Positions 1 through 6,455 of a DNA stretch of 10,804 nucleotides are shown here, piece by piece. Made by a program: the position numbers and the translations under genes. The DNA comes from Chthoniobacter sp. (GTDB lineage Bacteria > Verrucomicrobiota > Verrucomicrobiia > Chthoniobacterales > Chthoniobacteraceae): NCBI GenBank assembly GCA_025351065.1, contig JANXWQ010000535.1:1-10804 (forward strand). The letters run 5' to 3'. Each line of letters opens with the position of its first letter. Positions within the stretch are counted from its first letter, which is position 1. A model generated the notes under the pieces. It saw nothing but the letters and a program-made list of their open reading frames with translations. It had not been told where the DNA came from and searched no databases.

Positions 1-449
1 TCGACAAGGCCGAGTTGCTTTGCAAACTCAGCGAGGGCGGCGAGCATGGCGGGCATGGCGTGGTGCTCGGCCCGGATGGCAAGTCGATCTACTTCGTCGC
101 CGGCAACCACACGAAAGTCCCCGCGTCGATCGCCTACGCGCGGCCTGTGGCCATCGGCGAGGATCATCTCATCACCCGCATGTGGGACGCCAATGGCCAC
201 GCCGCAGGCATCCTCGCGCCCGGCGGCTACGTCTGCAAAACCGATCCCGACGGCAAGCGTGTCGAGCTTTTCGCGGGCGGCTTTCGGAACCAGTATGACA
301 TCGCCTTCGACGCGAACGGCGAGCTTTTCACCTACGACTCCGACATGGAATGGGACATGGGCGCGCCGTGGTACATGCCCACGCGGATCAACCACATCGT
401 GAGCGGCGGCGACTACGGCCAGCGGCCCGAGCCGGAGCGCCAGCCGTAG
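1..449 (+). CDS. Beta-propeller (PVC haem-binding family) protein, 5'-partial and 3'-truncated
   Basis: The reading frame is open at the left edge (first whole codon at 3) and stops at TAG 447-449. The protein runs from DKAELLCKLSEGGEHGGHG to ISGGDYG-like sequence, with blocks such as GPDGKSIYFVAGNHTKVP, LITRMWDANGH and FTYDSDMEWDMG. These are typical of the secreted, sugar-dehydrogenase-like propeller region that in PVC bacteria precedes a CxxCH haem domain. It is paralogous to the - strand gene that faces it: 16 differences in about 140 residues. After GGDYG (codon ending at 419) the expected WRSGSGRWP is replaced by QRPEPERQP, which is simply the reverse strand of the other gene. The last 10 codons are therefore not native, and the C-terminal half including any haem motif is absent. 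Family assignment is fairly sure; catalytic role is unknown. It is either a pseudogene made by inversion or a product of a chimeric join. Confidence 0.75.
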   Translation, partial: DKAELLCKLSEGGEHGGHGVVLGPDGKSIYFVAGNHTKVPASIAYARPVAIGEDHLITRMWDANGHAAGILAPGGYVCKTDPDGKRVELFAGGFRNQYDIAFDANGELFTYDSDMEWDMGAPWYMPTRINHIVSGGDYGQRPEPERQP

Positions 450-861
450 TCGCCGCCGCTCACGATGTGGTTGATGCGCGTGGGCATGTACCACGGCGTG
501 CCCATGTCCCATTCCATGTCGGAGTCGTAGGTGAAAAGCTCGCCGTTCGCGTCAAAGGCGATGTCGTACATGTTGCGGAAACCGCCGGCGAAAAGCTCCA
601 CGCGCTTGCCGTCGGCGTCGGTTTTGCAGACGTAGCCGCCGGGCGCGAGGATGCCTTTCGCGTGGCCGTTCGCGTCCCACATGCGGGTGATGAGATGATC
701 CTCGCCGATGGCCACGGGCCGCTTCGCGTCGAGATGCTCGGGCACTTTCGTGTGGTTGCCCGCCACGAAGTAGATCGACTTTCCATCCGGCCCCAGTACC
801 ACGCCATGCACCCCGTGCTCGCCGCCTTCGCTGCATTTCACGATGTATTCGGCCTGGTCAA
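1..861. repeat. Large imperfect inverted repeat, 419-bp arms, 23-nt spacer
   Basis: Position 1 pairs with 861 and 419 with 443 without any gap (centre 431). The spacer is 420-442. I counted about 54 mismatches in 419 positions by hand, roughly 87% identity. Many mismatches are third-codon changes, and the arms keep the same reading frame, so they are two diverged paralogs in opposite orientation rather than a recent perfect copy. The 33 bases next to the spacer are identical in both arms. The spacer belongs to the - strand gene (it encodes its WRSGSGRW), so the join lies near 417-420 with GGC as shared microhomology. The left arm may extend past the window. Confidence 0.9.
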
Positions 862-1744
862 AATGGTCGTCGCCGTTCGTGTCGCGTAAGCGCCAGAGCC
901 CTTTCCCGTCCATTTCGTTGTTCATCACGTAGAGGCTGTTGAAGGCGTAGAGCAGCCCGTGCGCTCCACCGAGCGGTTTGCCGTTGAGGCCGCTCGGCAG
1001 CGCGAGCGGCTCCACTTTTGTCCCCTCGGTCGTGCCGAGCGGCGGCACGGTCACGCGGAAAAGTCCGCCGTACTGATCGCCTACGATGAGCCGGCCCTTC
1101 GCGTCCTCCGTCATGGAAACCCACGAGCCCTGCTCCGCTTTCGGCACCGTATAGATCAGCTCGACTTTGAAACCCGCCGCGACCGTCAGCGACTCGGGAT
1201 CAGCCGCCGCGCCACTGCCGCCGCGCTTGGCACCCGCAAAGACATCGCCCCACGGCGCATCGCCGAGCTTCGCGATTGTCACCGGCTTGCCCCAGCCCTC
1301 GGCCTTGAACTCCGCCGCCGACCAGCCCGCGCTTTCCTTTTCCCCGCTCAGCCACGTCGTGTCCGTGACCACGAGCACCTGCTTCGCACCGCCCACCTTG
1401 GCCTCGATCCGCGCCACCACCGCCGCCACACCGTCATCATTTTTCCCGCGGATCGCGAGGACATTTTCGCCGGGTCGCAGTTGCTTTTCCACGCGCGCCT
1501 TCGCCGCGTCGGCCCACGCGTCGGTCTTCGCGACCTCCGCGCCGTTGAGGTAGGCGGTCGCGTGATTGTCGCCGGAGACGAGCAGCGTGGCCTCGGTCAC
1601 ACCCGCAGGGACGGTGAAGGTCTTGCGGAAAAAGCGCACCTCGCCATCGGCGGCTTTGGCGGTGTGCCAGATCCATTCGGCGGTTTGCGCGCGGGCGGTG
1701 GCGAGGCTGAGCAGGGCGAGAAGAAAAACGCGGAGGGTGTGCAT
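413..1744 (-). CDS. Secreted galactose-binding-like plus beta-propeller protein (PVC haem-binding family), 3'-truncated
   Basis: The start is the ATG at 1744-1742, which opens a clear signal peptide (MHTLRVFLLALLSLATARA). The frame extends further upstream but that stretch is a shadow of the divergent gene. Residues 23-115 (AEWIWHTAK, RFFRKTFTVP, SGDNHATAYLNG) look like the jelly-roll carbohydrate-binding module found on many PVC secreted enzymes. Residues about 183-443 (AAGFKVELIYTVP, VGDQYGGLFRV, AHGLLYAFNSLYVMNNEMDG, then the conserved blocks shared with its paralog) are the propeller. The 443-residue product ends at GDYGWRSGSGRWP, followed at once by TAG 415-413, which is the reverse complement of CTA in the facing gene's GACTAC. 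Relatives as I know them are roughly twice as long and end in a c-type haem CxxCH domain; no CxxCH is present here. No Shine-Dalgarno is visible. The function is probably periplasmic or extracellular carbohydrate-linked oxidation, but this copy is probably not intact. Confidence 0.8.
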   Translation of the reverse strand: MHTLRVFLLALLSLATARAQTAEWIWHTAKAADGEVRFFRKTFTVPAGVTEATLLVSGDNHATAYLNGAEVAKTDAWADAAKARVEKQLRPGENVLAIRGKNDDGVAAVVARIEAKVGGAKQVLVVTDTTWLSGEKESAGWSAAEFKAEGWGKPVTIAKLGDAPWGDVFAGAKRGGSGAAADPESLTVAAGFKVELIYTVPKAEQGSWVSMTEDAKGRLIVGDQYGGLFRVTVPPLGTTEGTKVEPLALPSGLNGKPLGGAHGLLYAFNSLYVMNNEMDGKGLWRLRDTNGDDHFDQAEYIVKCSEGGEHGVHGVVLGPDGKSIYFVAGNHTKVPEHLDAKRPVAIGEDHLITRMWDANGHAKGILAPGGYVCKTDADGKRVELFAGGFRNMYDIAFDANGELFTYDSDMEWDMGTPWYMPTRINHIVSGGDYGWRSGSGRWP

Positions 1745-1868
1745 GAGAGTGGTGCTAGGAAACCGATGCCGTCCGCTTTTCCTAGCGGAAAAAAACGGCG
1801 GCGCGGGCCGGTCTTGCACTCGCCGCCGGGAGCGGGAAAACTTCCGCGGCCTTCCACTCCCCTCGCCC
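1745..1868. promoter_or_regulatory. Divergent intergenic region with nested inverted repeats
   Basis: This 124-bp gap lies between two divergent starts, so it must hold both promoters if both genes are transcribed. It contains GCTAGGA (1754-1760) against TCCTAGC (1780-1786), the tight hairpin TCCGCT-6 nt-AGCGGA (1772-1777 and 1784-1789), and CGGCGGCG (1796-1803) against CGCCGCCG (1821-1828). The first two are mutually exclusive structures. I see no convincing -35/-10 pair. A dyad operator is possible; the GC-only third pair may be chance. Confidence 0.35.
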
Positions 1869-2888
1869 ATGAAAACCAACGCCCTCCCCTTCCTCCTCGC
1901 CGCCCTCGTCTGCGCCGCCGTGCTCATCGCCGAGGAGCAGCGCATCGGCGGCCTGCGGCAAAGTCTCGCGCAACTGCAAAAGGACACCACCGCCGCGCAG
2001 GAGCAGATGAACCGCGACGACGCCGAGCTGAAAAAACTCCGCGAACGCAGCACCGCGCTCGCCTCCGAGTCCGAGCAGTTGCGCGAGCATCTCACCGAGG
2101 CGAAAGCCGCCGCCCCGGATGCCGCCGCAGGCGCGACCGCCGCCAGCGCGGGCGCGAAAAAAGACGACCCGCAGGCCGGCTGGATGAAGGGGATGGCGAA
2201 AATGTTCCGCGATCCCGAAATGAAGAAGGTCATGCGCACCCAGCAGAGCATGGGCCTCCGCATGATGTACGGCGACCTCGGCAAAGAACTCGGCCTTTCC
2301 ACCGCCGACACCGACAAGCTCCTGGAGCTGATCGCTGACCGGCAGATGGACGCAAGCGAGAAGGCCATGGCGAGCATCGACGGCGCGGAAAAAGACCCCG
2401 CCAAACTCGCGCAGGCGGGCCAGGACGCGCAGCAGGTGGTCGCGGATTACGAGGAAAAACTCAAGGCGCTGCTCGGGCCGGAAAAGATGACGAAGCTCAA
2501 CGAATTCGAGCGCACCATGGGCGACCGCATGGCCCTCCAGCAGTACAGCGGGAGCTTCTCCGCCGCCGGCCAGCCGCTCGACGCCACCCAGCGCACGGGC
2601 CTCCTCCAGATCATGAAAGAGGAGCGCCTGAAAACGCCCGCCGGCCCGCTCGATCCCGGCAGCAAGGACGTGGCCGCGTCGATGAAAGCGATGCAGTCCG
2701 GCGACGCCCTCGAAAAATCGCTGGAGACGCAGCGCCAGCTCCAGCAGCGCGTCTTTGACCGCGCGCACACCGTCCTCACACCCGACCAGATGAACGCCTT
2801 TGCCGAAGCGCAAAAGGCGCAGCTCCAGATGCAGGAGATGGGTGTGAAAATGGGCCGCGCCATGTTCGGCGGCGACAAGGCGAAGTGA
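1869..2888 (+). CDS. Secreted or inner-membrane-anchored coiled-coil protein of unknown function
   Basis: I place the start at ATG 1869, which gives an immediate hydrophobic N-terminus (MKTNALPFLLAALVCAAVLIA). The longer upstream frame reads backwards through the opposite gene. The product is 339 residues. Residues 1-20 are a signal peptide or single anchor. Residues about 22-80 are a heptad-like coiled coil rich in E, Q, K and L (RIGGLRQSLAQLQKD, DAELKKLRERSTALASESEQ). An Ala/Gly-rich linker spans about 80-100. The rest is an entirely helical charged domain with GELGLSTADTDKLLELIADRQ-like and LLGPEKMTKLNEFE blocks ending in FGGDKAK. The 'LS..D.DKLLELI' style resembles helical periplasmic proteins common in Verrucomicrobiota, but I cannot name a family. 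No catalytic motif is visible. It is divergent from the propeller gene and followed by a palindromic repeat that may end its transcript. Confidence 0.8.
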   Translation: MKTNALPFLLAALVCAAVLIAEEQRIGGLRQSLAQLQKDTTAAQEQMNRDDAELKKLRERSTALASESEQLREHLTEAKAAAPDAAAGATAASAGAKKDDPQAGWMKGMAKMFRDPEMKKVMRTQQSMGLRMMYGDLGKELGLSTADTDKLLELIADRQMDASEKAMASIDGAEKDPAKLAQAGQDAQQVVADYEEKLKALLGPEKMTKLNEFERTMGDRMALQQYSGSFSAAGQPLDATQRTGLLQIMKEERLKTPAGPLDPGSKDVAASMKAMQSGDALEKSLETQRQLQQRVFDRAHTVLTPDQMNAFAEAQKAQLQMQEMGVKMGRAMFGGDKAK

Positions 2889-2908
2889 CGCGCTGCGATT
2901 CGGTGGCG

Positions 2909-3030
2909 TTTTTATTTTAACGCAGAGACGCAGAGGTCGAAGACGGAGGCGGCACTTTTTGCGAGGGATTTTTCCGCCCAAAATCTCTGCGTCCTCCGCG
3001 TCTCTGCGCCTCTGCGTTAAAAATAGAAAC
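2909..3030. repeat. Dispersed palindromic repeat of the AACGCAGAG ('NAEAQRR') type
   Basis: The left arm TATTTTAACGCAGAGACGCA (from 2913) continues to about 2936 and pairs with the right arm that ends ...CTCTGCGTTAAAAATA (to 3025), differing by one inserted base and an A/G change. The interior holds extra GCAGAG/CTCTGC units and a GAGGGATTTTT core. Read on the - strand it gives the well-known spurious peptide NAEAQRRGG. Elements of this sequence type recur in intergenic regions of Verrucomicrobiota, Planctomycetes and some other environmental genomes. It follows the stop codon at 2888 by about 20 bp and ends about 50 bp before the next gene, so it may also act as a bidirectional terminator. 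Confidence 0.85.
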
Positions 3031-3094
3031 CACCCGAACCGGCGGTGAACGCGCTGGGCAGAGCGGCCCGCCGTCTGCTATGCAAACGCGCGGC

Positions 3095-3979
3095 ATGAAT
3101 CCCGTCACCACCTTGACGCCCGAGCAGATCGCGCAATTTCGCGCCGACGGCTTCCTCGCGCTCCCGAGCATCACCACGCCCGCGGAGGTGGCGCAGTTGC
3201 GCGGGATTTTCGACCGGCTTTTCGCCGAAGGCGCGGGCTGGAAAAAAGGCGCGCAGTTTGACCTCGCCGGCACCGACGAGAACCAGCGGCCCGCGCTGCC
3301 GCAGATTTTGAATCCGGCGGAATTCGCGCCCGAGCTGCGCGCCACGCAGTTTCGCCAAAACGCTCTGGCCATCGCGCGGCAGTTGCTCGGCGCGGACGCG
3401 GAGCCGTGGTTCGAGCACGCGATTTTGAAACCGCCCCGCTACGGCGCGGCCACGCCGTGGCATCAGGACGAAGCGCATCGCGACGACCCCGGCGTGACCT
3501 ACGAGCAGCTCAGCGTGTGGCTGCCGCTGCAGGAGGCCACCGAGGCCAACGGCTGCATGCGCTTCATCGCGCGCAGCCATCTCGGGCCGGTGCTCCCGCA
3601 CCACTCGCCCGGCGATGACCCGCGCGTGACGGCGCTGGAATGTGTGGGCAGCTTCGCTCCCGCCGACGCCATCCCCTGCCCGCTGCCGGCGGGCGGCGCG
3701 ACCATCCACCACTGCCGCACGCTGCACGCCGCGGGCCCGAACGGCTCGGACCTCCCGCGCCGCGCCTACATCCTCGCCTTTCGCAGCGCGGTGCGGCCCG
3801 ACGCCGCGTTTCGCGGCTACCCGTGGAATGGGGAAAAGCACACCGCCGCCCAAGCCCGCCACGCCGCGTGGCAAAACCGCGGCGGCCCGCTCGGCCGCGC
3901 CAGCCGCGCCGCGCTGAGCGCCGCCGCCGGACTGCTGGCCCGCGTCCGCGGCAAAGCCGCGCGCCTGCTCCGCAAATGA
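3095..3979 (+). CDS. Phytanoyl-CoA dioxygenase (PhyH)-family Fe(II)/2-oxoglutarate oxygenase
   Basis: The predicted product is a cytoplasmic non-haem iron oxygenase that would hydroxylate a small substrate using O2 and 2-oxoglutarate. The N-terminus LTPEQIAQFRADGFLALPSI is the standard PhyH opening. The iron ligands are visible: H123 and D125 in TPWHQDEAHRD, and the distal H211 in TLHAAGPNGS, followed by the 2-oxoglutarate arginine near R222-R223 in LPRRAYILAF (numbering from ATG 3095). At 294 residues it has the usual family length, with an extra Ala/Arg-rich basic tail after about residue 250. I chose ATG 3095 because the family motif begins right after it; ATG 3080, five codons upstream in frame, is the alternative. 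No Shine-Dalgarno is clear for either. It overlaps the next gene by 4 nt (ATGA), suggesting translational coupling. Substrate is unknown; family members act on lipids, secondary metabolites and compatible solutes. Confidence 0.88.
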   Translation: MNPVTTLTPEQIAQFRADGFLALPSITTPAEVAQLRGIFDRLFAEGAGWKKGAQFDLAGTDENQRPALPQILNPAEFAPELRATQFRQNALAIARQLLGADAEPWFEHAILKPPRYGAATPWHQDEAHRDDPGVTYEQLSVWLPLQEATEANGCMRFIARSHLGPVLPHHSPGDDPRVTALECVGSFAPADAIPCPLPAGGATIHHCRTLHAAGPNGSDLPRRAYILAFRSAVRPDAAFRGYPWNGEKHTAAQARHAAWQNRGGPLGRASRAALSAAAGLLARVRGKAARLLRK

Positions 3980-4584
3980 ACCCGCGGCTGCGGCTCACGC
4001 TTTGCGTCCTGCTGCTCGCCGGCACGATTTACGGCCTCTGGCCGCGCCCCGCTTTGCGCCACCCGCCCGGCGTGCTGGTGGCCGCGGAGCCTGAGCAGCA
4101 CTTGATCGCCGGGGGCACGCTGCCCGCGACGCACGGCTGGACGCTGACCGCCGCCGCCACCTACACCATCCAGGCGCGCGTGCTCCACACCCGCCGCTAC
4201 TGGGACGACGGCAGCGCGCTCGTGCCGTACGATGTGGCGCTCGGCTGGGGCCGCATGTCGGATCAGGCGGTGCTCGACCAGTTGAAGATTTCGCAAAGCA
4301 CCCGCTTCATGTTTTACCGCTGGGAAAATGCGCCGCCGATCCCCGCCGCGGAAATCGTCTGCCACGCCTCGAACAACCACCTCATCGCCGCCAGCCCCGC
4401 AGTCGCCGCCGTCATCCGCCGCCTGCGCACCGGCCAGATCGCCACCCTCCGCGGCTACCTCGTCAACGCCACCGGCCCCGACGGCGGCCACTGGAACACC
4501 TCCCTCGCCCGCACCGACAACGGCCCCGGCGCGTGCGAGCTTTTCTACGTCGAGTCCGCCCGCGCGGAAGACGATGTGATCTGA
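3976..4584 (+). CDS. Conserved membrane-anchored or secreted protein of unknown function
   Basis: The start ATG 3976 overlaps the preceding stop (ATGA). The product is 202 residues with a hydrophobic N-terminus (LRLTLCVLLLAGTIYGLW, about 5-23) acting as signal or anchor. The mature part includes YTIQARVLHTRRYW, VPYDVALGWGRMSDQAVLDQ, LKISQSTRFMFYRW, HASNNHLIAASPAVAAVIRR and LRGYLVNATGPDGGHWNTSL, ending with an acidic tail. The blocks 'ALGWG.MSD..VL..L.ISQS.RF' and 'SNNHLI.A' followed by a hydrophobic strand and 'SL.RTD.G..ACE' match a conserved hypothetical family that I recall from several phyla but cannot name. No metal or nucleophile motif stands out. The 4-nt overlap with the PhyH oxygenase implies coexpression. 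Function is unassigned. Confidence 0.82.
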   Translation: MNPRLRLTLCVLLLAGTIYGLWPRPALRHPPGVLVAAEPEQHLIAGGTLPATHGWTLTAAATYTIQARVLHTRRYWDDGSALVPYDVALGWGRMSDQAVLDQLKISQSTRFMFYRWENAPPIPAAEIVCHASNNHLIAASPAVAAVIRRLRTGQIATLRGYLVNATGPDGGHWNTSLARTDNGPGACELFYVESARAEDDVI

Positions 4585-4635
4585 CCCACGCCTTTCCGCT
4601 CGCCGCCGCCCCGCTCGCGCCGGAAAAATGCGCGC

Positions 4636-5085
4636 ATGCCTTTGACTCCATGCCGCCAATGTCGCGAACCCGTGGACGCGCAATCCGCCGTCTGCCCGCA
4701 TTGCCACGCGCCGCGCCCGGCGATGGCCGAATGGCACGGCGAGGGTTTTGAATGGCGCTCGCCGGGGCAGTGGTGCGGCGTGCCGGTGGTGCATGTGGCT
4801 TTTGGCAACGGCGCGGACGGCCGGCCGCGCGTGGCCCGCGGCCTCATCGCCGTCGGGCAGCGCGCGGTGGGCGGGGTGGCCGTGGGCATCGTGGCGACGG
4901 GCTTCGTCGCCATCGGCGTGGTGGCGCTGGGCGTTTTTTCCTGCGGCGTAGTGGCCGTGGGCGCGGGTGCGGCAGCGGGGGTGAACGCGCTCGCGCCTTT
5001 CGCCATCGGCGTGGTGGCCGCGGGTTATGCGGCCGGCGGCGTCGCGGCCTACGGATGGAAAATTCTTTTTGCCGTCACGCGCTGA
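4636..5085 (+). CDS. Zinc-ribbon protein with xAxGx pentapeptide-repeat hydrophobic domain
   Basis: The 149-residue product has two parts. Residues 6-23 form a zinc ribbon: C6-x2-C9 and C20-x2-C23. Residues 50-65 (PVVHVAFGNGADGRPR) are a conserved-looking linker. Residues 66-110 are nine uninterrupted pentads with Ala (or Ser) at position 2 and Gly at position 4: VARGL, IAVGQ, RAVGG, VAVGI, VATGF, VAIGV, VALGV, FSCGV, VAVGA. After an interruption, two more follow at 122-131 (FAIGV, VAAGY). The five-residue period suggests a hydrophobic beta-helix or a tightly packed membrane domain rather than ordinary helices. Similar zinc-ribbon plus glycine-repeat proteins exist in PVC genomes, uncharacterised as far as I know. 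The start at ATG 4636 is set by the zinc ribbon; a GGAAAAA run lies 7-13 nt upstream. It begins 51 nt after the preceding gene and may share its transcript. Confidence 0.8.
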   Translation: MPLTPCRQCREPVDAQSAVCPHCHAPRPAMAEWHGEGFEWRSPGQWCGVPVVHVAFGNGADGRPRVARGLIAVGQRAVGGVAVGIVATGFVAIGVVALGVFSCGVVAVGAGAAAGVNALAPFAIGVVAAGYAAGGVAAYGWKILFAVTR

Positions 5086-5103
5086 GCGGGAGAAAACGGC
5101 GCC

Positions 5104-6366
5104 ATGTCTCCTCACCGCCTGCTCCTCGCGTTCGCCGGTTATGCCCAGCGCGCAGGGCTGTTACTCGGGCTGTTACTCACGCTCAGCGCAAACTGTCGCG
5201 CCGGTCAGCATGAGTTACTCGGCGAGCTAAAGGCGAAGGTCAAAGCCGACGCGGCGGACTTTGTCTCCTGGAACAAGCTCGCCGACGCCGAACTCCGCCA
5301 GCTCAGCGCCACCGGCGACCCGGCCTGTCTTACCCGCGCGGCTGAGGCTGTGGAGCACTCGCTCCAATCCGCGAACCCCGAATTCAACCACGGCGGCCTC
5401 GCCGTGCGGGCGCGCGTCGCCCTTGCCTCCCATCGTTTCACCGAAGCCCGGCGCGATGCGGAACTGCTGCGCACCCTCATGCCCGACAGCACTTACCCGC
5501 TCCAGTTCCTCGGCGACGCCCTGCTCAACCTCGGCGAATACGAAGCCGCCACGCGGGCGTGGCATCAACTGTTCGCGCGCGACGGCAGCACCCTCGCCAC
5601 CGAGCCCCGGCTCGCCCAACTCGACCTCGTCTATGGCCGCACCGCGCCGGCGCACGAACACCTAACCGCGGCGCTGGCGCTCGCGGAAAAGCTCACGCCG
5701 CCCTCGCCCGAAACCGTCGCCTGGTGCCATGTCCAACTCGGCGAACTCGCGTTCCGCTCCGGCGACTGGGAAACCGCCGGGAAACATTACACCGCCGCCC
5801 TGACCGCCCAACCCGACTATTACTCCGCACTCGATCACCTCGCCGAACTCCGCGGAGCCCAGGTCCGGATCGACGAAGCCATCGCCACTTACACCCATCT
5901 GCTCGAAAACCTCCCCCGCCCCGAACTGATGCAGGCGCTCGGCGACCTATACCTTTCCATCGGCAAACCCGCCGACGCCAAGCCCTGGCACGACCGCGCC
6001 CTCACCGCCTACCTCGCTTCCGTCGAGCGTGGCGAGGTGTTATACTTTCATCATCTGACCGGCTTTTATGCCGACTCGGTCAAAGAACCTGCCAAAGCCG
6101 TGGAGTGGGCCCGCCGCGACCTTGCGCTGCGGCCCAGCATCCAAGCCTGCGACGCCCTCGCCTGGGCACTGCACAAAGCCGGCCAAAATGAAGAAGCCAC
6201 CGGCCTAGTGTCCAAAGCCCTCGCCACCGGCACGCGCGACGCCCACATCCTCTACCACGCCGGCCTCATCCGCATGGCCGCCGGCAACGTCGCCGACGGT
6301 TCAGCCCTCCTGCAGCAAGCCCTCGCCGCCAACCCGCGCTACAACACCTTTCACGTCCACCGCTGA
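5104..6366 (+). CDS. Secreted tetratricopeptide-repeat (TPR) protein
   Basis: The 420-residue product begins with a long signal peptide (about 1-33; hydrophobic core GLLLGLLLTLSA) and has no later membrane span, so it should be periplasmic. The body is helical repeat: recognisable TPR units include YPLQFLGDALLNLGEYEAAT, CHVQLGELAFRSGDWETAGK, DYYSALDHLAELRGAQVRID, LMQALGDLYLSIGKPADAK, ACDALAWALHKAGQNEEAT and HILYHAGLIRMAAGNVADGS. The last two units, with ALATGTRDAHILYHAG, resemble TPR proteins I know as neighbours of HupE/UreJ genes, and such a gene lies 2.9 kb downstream. The start ATG 5104 is 18 nt after the previous stop, with a weak GGGAG upstream. It probably works as a protein-binding scaffold; the partner is unknown. 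The frame converges on the cytochrome gene with an 89-bp gap. Confidence 0.85.
   Translation: MSPHRLLLAFAGYAQRAGLLLGLLLTLSANCRAGQHELLGELKAKVKADAADFVSWNKLADAELRQLSATGDPACLTRAAEAVEHSLQSANPEFNHGGLAVRARVALASHRFTEARRDAELLRTLMPDSTYPLQFLGDALLNLGEYEAATRAWHQLFARDGSTLATEPRLAQLDLVYGRTAPAHEHLTAALALAEKLTPPSPETVAWCHVQLGELAFRSGDWETAGKHYTAALTAQPDYYSALDHLAELRGAQVRIDEAIATYTHLLENLPRPELMQALGDLYLSIGKPADAKPWHDRALTAYLASVERGEVLYFHHLTGFYADSVKEPAKAVEWARRDLALRPSIQACDALAWALHKAGQNEEATGLVSKALATGTRDAHILYHAGLIRMAAGNVADGSALLQQALAANPRYNTFHVHR
5155..5178. repeat. Perfect 12-bp tandem duplication inside a signal peptide
   Basis: GGGCTGTTACTC occurs twice in a row (5155-5166 and 5167-5178), encoding GLLL-GLLL in the hydrophobic core of the TPR protein's signal peptide. 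It uses rare TTA codons for this GC-rich DNA. The unit is a multiple of three, so gain or loss keeps the frame and only changes core length. Confidence 0.8.
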
Positions 6367-6383
6367 TAAGCCCAAGTATCGCC

Positions 6384-6430
6384 CTGCGCCACTGTAGGGG
6401 AGGCTGACCGCTTCCCCTACAGTGGCGCAG
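6384..6430. terminator. Long perfect hairpin between convergent genes (putative bidirectional terminator)
   Basis: CTGCGCCACTGTAGGGGA (6384-6401) is exactly complementary to TCCCCTACAGTGGCGCAG (6413-6430). Allowing one G-U pair the stem reaches 21 bp (6384-6404 with 6410-6430) with a TGACC loop. It sits between the stop of the TPR gene and the stop of the cytochrome gene. There is no T-run on either side, so it is not a standard intrinsic terminator. It may block exonucleases or be a small dispersed palindromic repeat. Confidence 0.65.
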
Positions 6431-6455
6431 AGTCAGCAACTGCTTTCGCAACCGG

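Noticed and set aside
1745..2404. Upstream extension of the - strand propeller frame (to 2404)
   Set aside because: It runs antisense through the coiled-coil gene. The clear signal peptide begins at 1744, and the extension has low-complexity Ser/Arg composition.
1782..2981. 399-residue open frame on the - strand
   Set aside because: It is a GC-rich antisense shadow of the coiled-coil gene, full of His/Leu/Arg/Gly runs. Part of it translates the palindromic repeat.
2917..3025. NAEAQRR peptide as a gene product
   Set aside because: It is the translation of a known type of intergenic palindromic repeat, not a conserved protein.
2909..3030. CRISPR array
   Set aside because: The repeated GCAGAG units belong to one palindrome. 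There are no evenly spaced repeats with unique spacers and no cas gene in the window.
3017..3874. 285-residue open frame on the - strand
   Set aside because: It is antisense to the PhyH gene, whose catalytic motifs are intact on the + strand. The translation is Arg/Ala/Val-rich with no family feature.
3817..5115. 432-residue open frame on the - strand
   Set aside because: It covers three well-supported + strand genes. Its His/Asp/Gly repeats are simply the antisense of the pentapeptide-repeat region.
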